A DNA stretch of 15,484 nt from JANQKX01 sp039028695 (GCA_039028695.1 JBCCHN010000126.1:1-15484), one strand, 5' to 3'; shown: positions 8,401 through 14,848, counted from the first letter of the stretch. Notes: generated by a model from the letters alone, not told the origin. Made by a program: numbers and translations.

Positions 8401-8865
8401 GGCCGGCTTTGGGTGCGCGGCCCCAACGTGATGCTGGGCTATTACCGTGCCGGCGCGCCACAAAAATTGGAACCACCACAGGACGGCTGGTACGACACAG
8501 GTGACATCGTCCAAATTGATCCCGAGGGCTTTATCTCCATTCAGGGACGGGCAAAACGCTTTGCCAAGATTGCCGGCGAAATGGTCTCCCTCACGGCAGT
8601 CGAACAACAGGCCGCGGCCCTTTGGCCCGAGGCAGAATGTGCTGCGGTGGCTCTGCCCGATCCCAAAAAAGGCGAACAGGTGATCCTCTTGACCACCGAG
8701 CCCACGGCAGAGCGTGGTGCCCTCTTGGCCCATTGCCAAGCCCAGGGCGTGACAGAGCTGATGGTGCCTAAAATTGTCCTGGCGGTGGAGAGCATCCCCC
8801 TTCTGGGCAGCGGCAAGGCAGACTATCAAGGGGCACAAAAATTGGCTGAGGAAATGTTAAAGTGA
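5428..8865 (+). CDS. aas: Fused lysophospholipid transporter / acyltransferase / acyl-ACP synthetase (LplT-Aas)
   Basis: One 1145-aa chain joins what E. coli makes from adjacent genes lplT and aas. LplT flips lysophospholipid across the inner membrane, and Aas loads fatty acid on ACP with ATP and re-acylates the lysolipid (known roles). Seen: an MFS-type membrane domain at about 15-430, opening with FLTQFLGALNDNLFKNAL; a PlsC acyltransferase at about 440-630 with NHVSFLD (His466, Asp471) and FPEGR (533-537); and an AMP-forming synthetase at about 640-1145 with phosphate loop LFTSGSESSPKAV (809-821), GYGATETSP (948-956), YDTGD (1022-1026) and C-terminal Lys1130 in GSGKADY. All key residues are present, so all three activities are expected. 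Total length nearly equals LplT plus Aas of E. coli. AAGAAGA at 5417-5423 is a modest ribosome binding site for the ATG. The stop overlaps the start of the following hydrolase gene. Confidence 0.92.
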   Translation: MSTDSPQNQFQLLGSRRLLPLFLTQFLGALNDNLFKNALVILIIYRSADTAHGQIMVTVAAGLFILPFFLFSAIAGQLADKFEKSRLIRYIKLWEIGVMALACIGFFFEQHMALLAVLFLMGIQSAFFGPLKYSILPDHLAKGELIGGNGLVEAGTFLAILIGSIAGNLLILTAYGVQTVTGGLMVIALAGWATSLAIPKAGPAVPDLKINPNFLGETFRIIGYIAQDRRVFLSILGISWFWLVGATFLAQFPAFVKDTLFANEQLVSLFMTVFSVGIAIGSVLCNKLLKGDLSAKYVPLGALGMSLFIFDLYVATSGYERTSDSLIGVVGFLEEARNWRILGDLLGIAIAAGLYIVPLYALMQTLSDKRYRARVIAGNNIMNALFMVVSAIGTVVMLGAGFTVPQVFLTVAIINLLVALYICKLLPDALVKGFFTFLFKLAYRIEVRGLEHWAASGQRTLIVANHVSFLDGLLLATLLPEKPLFAVNTHIAQKWWVGPFLTMVDIFPMDPTNPLSTKALIKAVQDGKRCVIFPEGRITMTGALMKIYEGPGMVADKAKADILPIRIDGAQFTPFSRLKGKLRLRWFPKITVTLLPPYRIDVAEELRGRQRREAIGADLYDLMCRVIFETCDRDRSLFQAVLDARSAHGKNALLIEDIQRKPMSYDRLVSASLLLGRGLVKGTSTGEAIGLLLPNSGATAAVFFGLQAHARVPAMLNFTAGARAMAEACVTAGVKRIVTSRQFVELAKLTDAVELLGESRTVIYLEDLRDRIGWWDKARLLLTKPLVSGLHRGLMTREEVTPDSPAVILFTSGSESSPKAVVLSHSNILSNAYQLASRIDFNPTDIVFNPLPVFHSFGLTAGLLLPVLSGIKTFLYPSPLHYRIIPELIYDSNATILFGTNTFLKSYAQKAHAYDFYSLRYVFAGAEKVAEDTRRRWSEFFGLRILEGYGATETSPVLASNTPMQCKAGTVGRLLPGIEHRLEKVEGVEHGGRLWVRGPNVMLGYYRAGAPQKLEPPQDGWYDTGDIVQIDPEGFISIQGRAKRFAKIAGEMVSLTAVEQQAAALWPEAECAAVALPDPKKGEQVILLTTEPTAERGALLAHCQAQGVTELMVPKIVLAVESIPLLGSGKADYQGAQKLAEEMLK

Positions 8866-9560
8866 CAGCTTTTCGCGCCGTCCCCGCCGATCCACGCCCC
8901 TGGCCCTCCTCGGGCGAGGGCTCGCGCGACAACAGCGCCCTGATCATCATCGACATGCAACGGGATTTTTGCGATCCCGAGGGTTATATGGGCCAGATGG
9001 GTTATGACCTGACGCCTCTGCGCGCGCCGATCGCCCCCATCGCCACGGTCTTGACCGCCGCGCGCCAGGCTGGATGGGCGGTCATCCACACGCGGCAGGG
9101 TTATCGCCGGGAGGTCATCGACCGGGTTCGTTCTAAGGAAGAGGACTGTAAGTCCAGCAAGGTGCGCCCCGGCGATCCCGGTCCTTTGGGTCGCATCATG
9201 ATCCGGGAAGAGCCAGGCTGGCAAATTATCCCGGACCTCGCTCCAATAGAGGGTGAAGTTATTGTTGACAAGACCGCCAATGGAGCCTTTTGCGATACGG
9301 ACCTGGCGGGAATCCTGCGCGCCTTGGAGATCCGTCATCTGGCCTTTTGCGGCAATACCATTGATGTTTGCGTTCACACGACCCTGCGCGAGGCTAATGA
9401 CCAGGGCTTTGAATGCTTATTGATCGCGGATTGTTGCGGCGCTGTTTCAAAAGAGCTGCATCATGCGGCCGTTGAGATGGTAAAGGTGGAAGACGGGGTC
9501 TTCGGTTCGGTCACCGACAGTGCGACCTTTGTCGCCGCCCTATCCGCGCTTCAGCAATAG
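8862..9560 (+). CDS. Isochorismatase-family cysteine hydrolase (amidohydrolase type)
   Basis: A cytosolic alpha/beta hydrolase using a Cys-Asp-Lys triad, the fold of isochorismatases, nicotinamidases, RutB and biuret hydrolase. Seen in 232 aa: Asp31 in IIIDMQRDF, Lys137 in VDKTANGAF and Cys170 in GNTIDVCVHTTLREANDQG. The nucleophile region and the tail ending MVKVEDGVFGSV resemble the amide-hydrolysing, biuret/ureidoacrylate branch more than true isochorismatases, and no aryl-carrier domain is attached. Substrate is unknown. The start is GTG 8862, overlapping the LplT-Aas stop by 4 nt (GTGA), with GAGG at 8848-8851 upstream, so translation is probably coupled. About 25 residues precede the first core strand. 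No pyrimidine or s-triazine catabolic genes are nearby, so the coupling to lipid repair is unexplained. The 3' end overlaps the convergent pentapeptide gene by 10 nt. Confidence 0.85.
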   Translation: MTAFRAVPADPRPWPSSGEGSRDNSALIIIDMQRDFCDPEGYMGQMGYDLTPLRAPIAPIATVLTAARQAGWAVIHTRQGYRREVIDRVRSKEEDCKSSKVRPGDPGPLGRIMIREEPGWQIIPDLAPIEGEVIVDKTANGAFCDTDLAGILRALEIRHLAFCGNTIDVCVHTTLREANDQGFECLLIADCCGAVSKELHHAAVEMVKVEDGVFGSVTDSATFVAALSALQQ

Positions 9561-10030
9561 CGCACGATAAATCCGGCGGGCAGTTCCGTCGCTTCATCGC
9601 CACAGGCCTGGTTAAGCTGGCCTTGCTGCAAACCGTTTGCCTGTCCCAAAAAGGCGCCATTGATGCGAGCACCCTTCAAGTTCGCGCGCCACAGGTCCGC
9701 CTCCACGAAAAACGCGCCGGATAAGTCCGCGCCGCTAAGGTCGGCGCTGGTGAGATTTACCCGCATCAAATTGGCACCCGCCAGGTCGGCCTTGGAAAGG
9801 TTAGCTCGCCCTAATCGAGACTCCCGCATGTTTGCACGTCTGAGGTTGGCGCCGCTAAGGTCGGCCCCGTCGAGCTCGGCCCTCGCCAAGTCTGCCCCAC
9901 CAAGATCACAAGCCGGGCAAGCGCCCTCCGCTCTCAGGCGACCCAAATCGGAAGGGTCCGTCGCAAAGGCATTTGATGGCAATTGGACAGCCACGACTAG
10001 AAGGAAAAGGTGAAAGGCGGCTTGCCTCAA
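9551..10030 (-). CDS. Secreted pentapeptide-repeat protein
   Basis: A 159-aa exported protein of unknown function. Residues 1-23 form a signal peptide (hydrophobic core LFLLVVAVQL, likely cleavage after AFA). Eighteen consecutive pentapeptides of A(D/N)Lxx type fill residues 41-130, enough for about four and a half coils of a right-handed quadrilateral beta helix. Cys38 and Cys41 (CPACDL) cap the N-terminal side, and Cys143 and the last residue Cys159 lie in the tail (QLNQACGD, then RYC), so periplasmic disulfides are possible. The start is TTG 10030: an excellent GGAGG (10036-10040) sits 5 nt upstream and the signal peptide begins right there. It overlaps the hydrolase gene tail to tail and is divergent from the PKS operon across a 198-bp region with a strong palindrome. 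It lacks the DNA-mimic size of Qnr or MfpA, and export argues against gyrase protection. Confidence 0.82.
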   Translation of the reverse strand: MRQAAFHLFLLVVAVQLPSNAFATDPSDLGRLRAEGACPACDLGGADLARAELDGADLSGANLRRANMRESRLGRANLSKADLAGANLMRVNLTSADLSGADLSGAFFVEADLWRANLKGARINGAFLGQANGLQQGQLNQACGDEATELPAGFIVRYC

Positions 10031-10134
10031 GATCCCCTCCAGGGCTTCGGTGAATTGGTCTCAAGGCCCCAGCTTATCAAAACTCAAGATCTTCGTCCGT
10101 TTTTTTCATCCTCGCAAAAGACAGGGAAGGATCA

Positions 10135-10162
10135 CGGTCAAAAACTCGTGAGTGTTTGACCG
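10135..10162. promoter_or_regulatory. 28-bp near-perfect palindrome, candidate operator
   Basis: Arms CGGTCAAAAACTC (10135-10147) and GAGTGTTTGACCG (10150-10162) match at 12 of 13 positions around a 2-nt centre. No T-run follows on either strand, so an operator is likelier than a terminator. It lies between divergent genes, 66 nt before the PKS start. A -35-like TTGACC (10156-10161) lies inside the right arm and TATAAG (10183-10188) follows, but their 21-nt spacing is too long for a standard promoter. Length and symmetry would suit a TetR- or MarR-type dimer; no such gene is in the window. Confidence 0.55.
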
Positions 10163-10228
10163 ATTGTGCCGCGGCGACCACATATAAGTGGGTCATAACA
10201 CTGGCTGTCTGCCTTAAAGGATAAAGTC

Positions 10229-11347
10229 ATGGCTCTCCCCTCCCCCTCGGACCTGCCCAAGATCAGGCTGTTGTCCTTGGCAACGGCTGTACCACCCCAT
10301 GTCATTGAGCAAGAAACTGTGGCCGCACATGCCCGACAGCTTTTTCCCAGTCGGGGCCGGGCGCTGGATCGCCTTTTGCCGGTTTTCGAAAATGCCGGAA
10401 TTACCAAACGCCATTCTTGCCAGCCCATAGATTGGTATTTGGAAGCCAAGGACTGGCAGACCCGCAACGACCTTTACGTGGAAAACGCCGTTGCTCTCTT
10501 GGAACAGGCCGCGGACCGTTGCCTGACGAAGGCCGGCCTTTCTCCTCATGATGTGGATGCGGTGGTTGCAGTCTCGACCACCGGCGTTGCGACCCCCAGT
10601 TTGGATGCGCGCCTGGTGGACCGTCTTAGCCTTCGTCGTGACGTACAACGCCTGCCGATTTTTGGCCTCGGCTGCGCCGGTGGTGTTTTAGGTCTCGGCC
10701 GGGCCGCCGCCATGGCCCGCGGGATGCCGGGTAGCAAGGTGCTGTTCCTGGTGGTCGAGCTTTGCGCCCTCACCTTTCGGCTTAAGGATCAATCCAACAG
10801 CAATATCGTGGCCACGGCTCTGTTCGGCGACGGCGCCGCGGCGGTTTTGCTGGAAGCCGGGGATCAACAATCCTCTGCGAATGGTGCTGAAATCACGGCT
10901 TGGGGTGAGCATACCTGGCCGGACAGCTTGGACGTGATGGGTTGGTCGGTCGAAAACGACGGGCTGGGCGTGATCTTTTCTAAAGACATTCCCACCATCG
11001 TTCGTAAGCAGATGACAGGTGCGGCCGATGCCTTTTTGAGCCAGCAGGGCCTAAGCCGGGCGGACCTATCGGGATATGTCTGCCATCCTGGCGGGGCCAA
11101 GGTGATCCGAGCCTTGGAAGAGGCCTTCGAGCTGGGACCCGAGGCACTACAAGATGCCAAGGAGGCCTTGCGGCAGTACGGCAATATGTCGGCGGCCAGC
11201 GTCTTGTTCGTCCTGGAGCGCGGTCTTGAACGGGGCCTTCATGGTCGTCACCTCATGACCGCCCTGGGGCCCGGGTTCACGGCAGGATTTGTGCTGCTGG
11301 ACTGTCCGCGGGAGCCCAACCACCAACAACGCCAGGCCGCGGAATAA
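10229..11347 (+). CDS. Type III polyketide synthase (chalcone/stilbene synthase superfamily)
   Basis: A homodimeric cytosolic enzyme that extends an acyl starter with malonyl-CoA and cyclises the chain on a Cys-His-Asn centre. Seen in 372 aa: Cys149 in FGLGCAGGVLGLGRAA, His286 in GYVCHPGGAKVI, Asn319 in YGNMSAASV, and the GPGF loop at 347-350 (ALGPGFTAGF). STTGVATPSLDARL (116-129) is typical of bacterial members. All catalytic residues are intact and length is standard. AAAGGA (10216-10221) lies 7 nt before the ATG. The next gene overlaps the stop by 1 nt and encodes an isoprenylcysteine-methyltransferase-like protein, the same pairing as SrsA-SrsB of Streptomyces griseus and BpsA-BpsB of Bacillus subtilis. 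The inferred product is therefore a long-chain alkylresorcinol or alkylpyrone. Starter length and ring type cannot be read from the sequence. Confidence 0.92.
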   Translation: MALPSPSDLPKIRLLSLATAVPPHVIEQETVAAHARQLFPSRGRALDRLLPVFENAGITKRHSCQPIDWYLEAKDWQTRNDLYVENAVALLEQAADRCLTKAGLSPHDVDAVVAVSTTGVATPSLDARLVDRLSLRRDVQRLPIFGLGCAGGVLGLGRAAAMARGMPGSKVLFLVVELCALTFRLKDQSNSNIVATALFGDGAAAVLLEAGDQQSSANGAEITAWGEHTWPDSLDVMGWSVENDGLGVIFSKDIPTIVRKQMTGAADAFLSQQGLSRADLSGYVCHPGGAKVIRALEEAFELGPEALQDAKEALRQYGNMSAASVLFVLERGLERGLHGRHLMTALGPGFTAGFVLLDCPREPNHQQRQAAE

Positions 11348-11847
11348 TGGTGCTGTGGATCACCATCGCCCTGGTGGCCCTGCAAAGAGTGGCCGAGCTG
11401 ATCTATGTGGGACGGAACACCCGTGCCCTCCTGGCCGCTGGCGGAGTGGAGGTGGGTGCCGGCCATTACCCGCTGATCGTTGCGCTGCACGCCTCCTGGC
11501 TAGGAGCCATCGCCCTTTTTGTGCCCCCGACAGCAAGCGTACATTGGGGTCTGCTGGGGTTTTATCTAATCCTACAGGTCCTGCGTCTTTGGATCATCGT
11601 TACCTTGGGGCGTTTTTGGACAACGCGGATCATCACCTTGCCCGGCGCGCCGTTGATCAAACACGGCCCATACCGATTTTTGAAGCATCCAAATTATTTG
11701 GTCGTCATCCTGGAAATCGCCGCGCTGCCCTTGGCCTTTGGAGCCTGGGAGCTGGCGGCGATCTTCTCGGTTCTTAACGGCGGCATCCTTGCCTATCGGA
11801 TTAAGGTCGAAAACCGGGTGCTCGCTGATCGGCAAGACAAAACTTAA
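11347..11847 (+). CDS. Isoprenylcysteine carboxyl methyltransferase (ICMT)-family membrane protein, likely polyketide O-methyltransferase
   Basis: A 166-aa membrane protein with about four to five hydrophobic helices (about 2-18, 41-60, 66-88, 118-145) and the ICMT SAM-binding signature: HGPYRFLKHPNY at 106-117 followed by RIKVENRVL at 151-159. In many ICMT-like proteins the second motif reads E-E; here it is E155-N156. Bacteria lack the usual prenylated CaaX substrates, and members paired with type III PKSs (SrsB, BpsB) methylate phenolic or pyrone lipids, which is the likely role here. The start codon overlaps the PKS stop as TAATG with no strong ribosome binding site of its own, indicating translational coupling. 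Its stop overlaps the stop of the convergent DUF6134-like gene within TTAA. Confidence 0.87.
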   Translation: MVLWITIALVALQRVAELIYVGRNTRALLAAGGVEVGAGHYPLIVALHASWLGAIALFVPPTASVHWGLLGFYLILQVLRLWIIVTLGRFWTTRIITLPGAPLIKHGPYRFLKHPNYLVVILEIAALPLAFGAWELAAIFSVLNGGILAYRIKVENRVLADRQDKT

Positions 11848-12572
11848 GGCGAAACACGGGTGAAACGCACGTCGGAGCCGTCATCGGCGGTGATCCGCGC
11901 CTCAATCAAAAGGCCGTCTTTGTCGTACCAAAGCTCCCGGTAAAAAGCTTCGTCGACTCCCTCTACCTTTTCACCCTCGACGATCAAGGCGGTTTCCACC
12001 CGATCGACGATCGCATCGCTGGCTTGATCCCGCTCGAAGGGCGTGATCTTCAGCGGCAAAACGCCCCCATGAATGGTGTGGAGCAAGGGATAGCCTTGGG
12101 CGTCTTCCAAAGATCCCAAATACCAAAGGCTGGACGGCACGGCACCCAGGGGTGCAGTCGTCTGGCCGCCATTGCCATTGATCTTCAAACGATCCTCCAC
12201 ATCCAAGTCGACTGAGAGGGAGTCGATGTCTCCATTCTCATTTGAGCGGGAGGTTAGCTTAATGAGCTGTCCCTTATTCCAGAGCTCGGCGGAATCGTGT
12301 TCATAGCGAAAAACGGTGATGCCGAGGATCTTCACTTGAACACGCGTCTCCACCGACATTTCAACCCCATCGCCCTTCCTGTTAAAGGTGACGATATGAT
12401 GCCCGATCTCGCTACCGTCGCGCATCACTGCGAACTCTAAACTGCCCGCGTTGGGCAGGTCGGGAATGCCGCCAAAGTCTGAGGCAGATGCCGCATGCGC
12501 CCATACGAAAAAGGCGCTCACGGCAATCCAGCACCAAATCAAAAGGAGGCTCAGCCCATGACGCATGACCAC
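11844..12572 (-). CDS. Exported DUF6134-like protein of unknown function
   Basis: A 242-aa protein with a Sec signal peptide (residues about 1-30, hydrophobic LSLLLIWCWIAVSAFFVWA, cleavage near AHAASA) and then a soluble, mostly beta domain. Visible traits are LEFAVMRDGSEIGHHIVTF (45-63), VFRYEHDSAELWNKGQL (87-103), a conserved-looking SNENGD (110-115) and SSLWYLGSL (147-155). These match my recollection of the DUF6134 family; I assign no function. The fold may resemble periplasmic lipid-binding beta sheets, but that is speculation. The start is GTG 12572 with AGGG about 6 nt upstream, or the in-frame ATG at 12566. The gene converges on the PKS/methyltransferase unit with overlapping stop codons and lies 106 bp downstream of oligopeptidase B on the same strand. 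TACAAT on the minus strand (12588-12593) could be a -10 box of its own, though no -35 is visible. Confidence 0.75.
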   Translation of the reverse strand: MVMRHGLSLLLIWCWIAVSAFFVWAHAASASDFGGIPDLPNAGSLEFAVMRDGSEIGHHIVTFNRKGDGVEMSVETRVQVKILGITVFRYEHDSAELWNKGQLIKLTSRSNENGDIDSLSVDLDVEDRLKINGNGGQTTAPLGAVPSSLWYLGSLEDAQGYPLLHTIHGGVLPLKITPFERDQASDAIVDRVETALIVEGEKVEGVDEAFYRELWYDKDGLLIEARITADDGSDVRFTRVSP

Positions 12573-12678
12573 GATACACCCTGTGCAATTGTAAGACCCT
12601 GCGATGACGTGGCGATTAAGTCTCGCTTTGCCAAGATTTGAGCGGCGCGATTCAGATCACATCTTCGGCAACGGGGTC

Positions 12679-14751
12679 CTAGCCGGCCTTTCCCGTTACC
12701 ATCAGGGCAAAGGCATAGTTGAGCGCGACTTCCTTCAAGATGTCGAAGCGCCCCGCCGCCCCGGCGTGACCGGCGGTCATATTGGTTTTGAGCAAGAGAG
12801 TATTGGCATCTGTCTTTCTCTCGCGCAAACGAGCCACCCATTTGGCGGGTTCCCAATAGGTAACGCGCGGATCCGTCAAACCGGCCGTGACCAGAATGTG
12901 GGGGTAGTCCTTGGCCTGTACGTTGTCATAGGGAGAATAGGCCTTGATGCGCTGGTAGGCCTCTAAATCCGTCAGGGGATTACCCCACTCGGGCCACTCG
13001 GGCGGCGTAAGGGGCAAGTCTTGGTCGCACATGGTATTAAGCACATCCACAAAAGGCACCTGGGCGACGATACCGGCAAAAAGGTCCGGACGCATGTTGG
13101 CAACCGCCCCCATGAGCATGCCGCCGGCACTGCCCCCTTGGGCTACGATCCGGTCCGGGCTGGAATAGCCGGCAGCCGCCAAGGCCTCGCCCGCCGCAAT
13201 AAAATCGGTGAAGCTGTTGGTCTTGGCCGCAAGCTTGCCGTCAAGATACCAGCCATAGCCCAGGTCCGAGCCGCCGCGGATATGCGCAATGGCATAGACG
13301 AAACCCCGGTCCACCAAGCTCAAGCGGTTGGTGGAAAAGGACGCCGGCATGGAAAGCCCATAAGCCCCATAGCCGTAAAGCAACAGGGGCGCGCTGCCGT
13401 CGATCGGCGTATCCTTGCCATAGAGCAGGGAAACCGGCACCTCGCGCCCATCTGGCGCCTTGGCCAAAATGCGTTGGGTGATGTAGTCCGAGGAGTCGTG
13501 GCCGCTGGGAACTTCTTGCTGCTTGCGCAGCTCCCGTGAACGGCTTTCCATATTATAGTCGAAGACCTGCAAGGGCGTGGTCATGGAACTGTAGACAAAA
13601 CGCAAAGAGGGGGTATCGAACTCGAACCCTGGATCCAGCCCTAGGTCATAGGCCGCTTCATCGAAAGCCACTTCATGGTCAGTCTCATCGGCAAAGGCCG
13701 TAATTACAATTCGCGGCAGGCCGCCGACTCGCTCCAAGCGGACCAGATAATCCTTAAACAGCAGGAGTCCCAAGACGTAATGGCCCTCTTTGTGCGCTAA
13801 CCAATCGGTCCAGCCCGAGCGGACCGGATCGGCGATGGGCGTCGTAACGATCTTAAAGTCAACAGCATCATCCGCATTGGTATGGATGAACAGTTGCTCG
13901 CCATGGTCGCTGACGCTGTATTCCACCCCCTCTTCGCGCGCCGCCACCAGACGCGGTGCTTGGGTGGGATCGCCAGCATCGACCAGATAGATCTCGCTGG
14001 TGGTGTGATCATGGGCCGAAATGAGAATGAAGCGGCCGCTCTCTGTTTTATCCAGGCCGAGAAAAAAGCCTGGATCGGTCTCTTCATAAACCAGGCGGTC
14101 GTCGGACGGCTCTTGCCCCAAGGGGTGATGAAAGACCTTGCAGGGTCGATGGTTGTCGTCCAACACCGTATAGAAAAAACTTTTACCATTGGCCGCCCAG
14201 GCAACACCGCCTTGCGCCTGCTCAATGATATCGGGCAGGAGTTTATCCTGTTCCAGGTCCTTAATGCGGATCTGATGATACTCCGAGCCTTTGCTGTCCA
14301 CGGCATAGGCCAGATAGCGATGGTCCGGGCTGTGCTGGCAGGAGGCAATCTTAAAAAAGTCCAGACCTTCCGCCTCTTTGTTGCCGTCCAGGAGAATCGT
14401 CTCTACACCATCTTGATCGCGGCAAAAGATTGGATGCTGTCCCCCCTCTTCATAGCGACGATAGTATGCAAAGGCACCATCGGGCTTGGGAACGGACGAG
14501 TCATCTTGTTTGATCCGCCCCTTCATCTCCTCAAAAAGGGTTTCCTGCAAGCCGTCCAAGGGGCTCATCACCGATTGGCAAAAGCTGTTTTCAGCCTCCA
14601 AATAGTCACGGATCGCCGGATCAAGTACCGAGGGGTCTTGCATTACGGTCTGCCATTGGGGATCGCGGAGCCAATGATAGGGGTCGTTGCGAGACTCTCC
14701 GTGAATTTCGATTAAATGGTCGCGTTGCTCGGCTTGGGGCGGCTGGGTCAC
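12679..14751 (-). CDS. ptrB: Oligopeptidase B (S9A serine peptidase)
   Basis: A cytosolic prolyl-oligopeptidase-family enzyme that cuts short peptides, classically after Arg or Lys. The start is GTG 14751, with AGGA at 14760-14763 spaced 8 nt. It gives 690 aa, close to the 686 aa of E. coli PtrB. The frame is open further upstream, but that extension would overlap the cupin gene and reads unlike the family. Residues in 690-aa numbering: N-terminal beta-propeller about 70-400, starting after ESRNDPYHWLRD; hydrolase domain about 410-690 with Ser541 in GGSAGGMLMG, Asp627 in GLTDPRV and His662 in AGHAGAAGRF, spaced as in the E. coli enzyme. FVYAIAHIRGGSDLGYGWY and YWEPAKWVARLRE are family hallmarks. 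The specificity loop reads LPLTPPEWPEWGNP instead of the enterobacterial TTGEFEEWGNP, so one of two acidic P1-site residues is Pro587. The cupin gene lies 97 bp upstream on the same strand. Confidence 0.93.
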   Translation of the reverse strand: MTQPPQAEQRDHLIEIHGESRNDPYHWLRDPQWQTVMQDPSVLDPAIRDYLEAENSFCQSVMSPLDGLQETLFEEMKGRIKQDDSSVPKPDGAFAYYRRYEEGGQHPIFCRDQDGVETILLDGNKEAEGLDFFKIASCQHSPDHRYLAYAVDSKGSEYHQIRIKDLEQDKLLPDIIEQAQGGVAWAANGKSFFYTVLDDNHRPCKVFHHPLGQEPSDDRLVYEETDPGFFLGLDKTESGRFILISAHDHTTSEIYLVDAGDPTQAPRLVAAREEGVEYSVSDHGEQLFIHTNADDAVDFKIVTTPIADPVRSGWTDWLAHKEGHYVLGLLLFKDYLVRLERVGGLPRIVITAFADETDHEVAFDEAAYDLGLDPGFEFDTPSLRFVYSSMTTPLQVFDYNMESRSRELRKQQEVPSGHDSSDYITQRILAKAPDGREVPVSLLYGKDTPIDGSAPLLLYGYGAYGLSMPASFSTNRLSLVDRGFVYAIAHIRGGSDLGYGWYLDGKLAAKTNSFTDFIAAGEALAAAGYSSPDRIVAQGGSAGGMLMGAVANMRPDLFAGIVAQVPFVDVLNTMCDQDLPLTPPEWPEWGNPLTDLEAYQRIKAYSPYDNVQAKDYPHILVTAGLTDPRVTYWEPAKWVARLRERKTDANTLLLKTNMTAGHAGAAGRFDILKEVALNYAFALMVTGKAG

Positions 14752-14848
14752 GGCTCTTTTCCTACAGATTTCGCTCGATAGAAGACCATGTAAGCCACGC
14801 CGCCCCACTTGTGAAGCTCTGAGCCCATCTACAAGGGAAAATATTACC

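Noticed and set aside
8065..8838. 257-codon open frame on the minus strand
   Set aside because: Antisense to the synthetase domain of LplT-Aas; no coherent family features.
8826..9377. 183-codon open frame on the minus strand
   Set aside because: Antisense to the cysteine hydrolase, which has its full Asp-Lys-Cys triad.
9733..9856. Direct DNA repeats such as GCCGCTAAGGTCGG occurring twice
   Set aside because: They encode pentapeptide repeats of the secreted protein and are not a separate repeat element.
9551..10030. Pentapeptide protein as a Qnr/MfpA-type gyrase protector
   Set aside because: It has a signal peptide and cysteine caps and is shorter than typical protectors, so a cytoplasmic DNA-mimic role is unlikely.
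13882..14715. 277-codon open frame on the plus strand
   Set aside because: It lies entirely antisense to oligopeptidase B, whose catalytic residues and length are complete; the frame is a codon-composition shadow with no recognisable domain.
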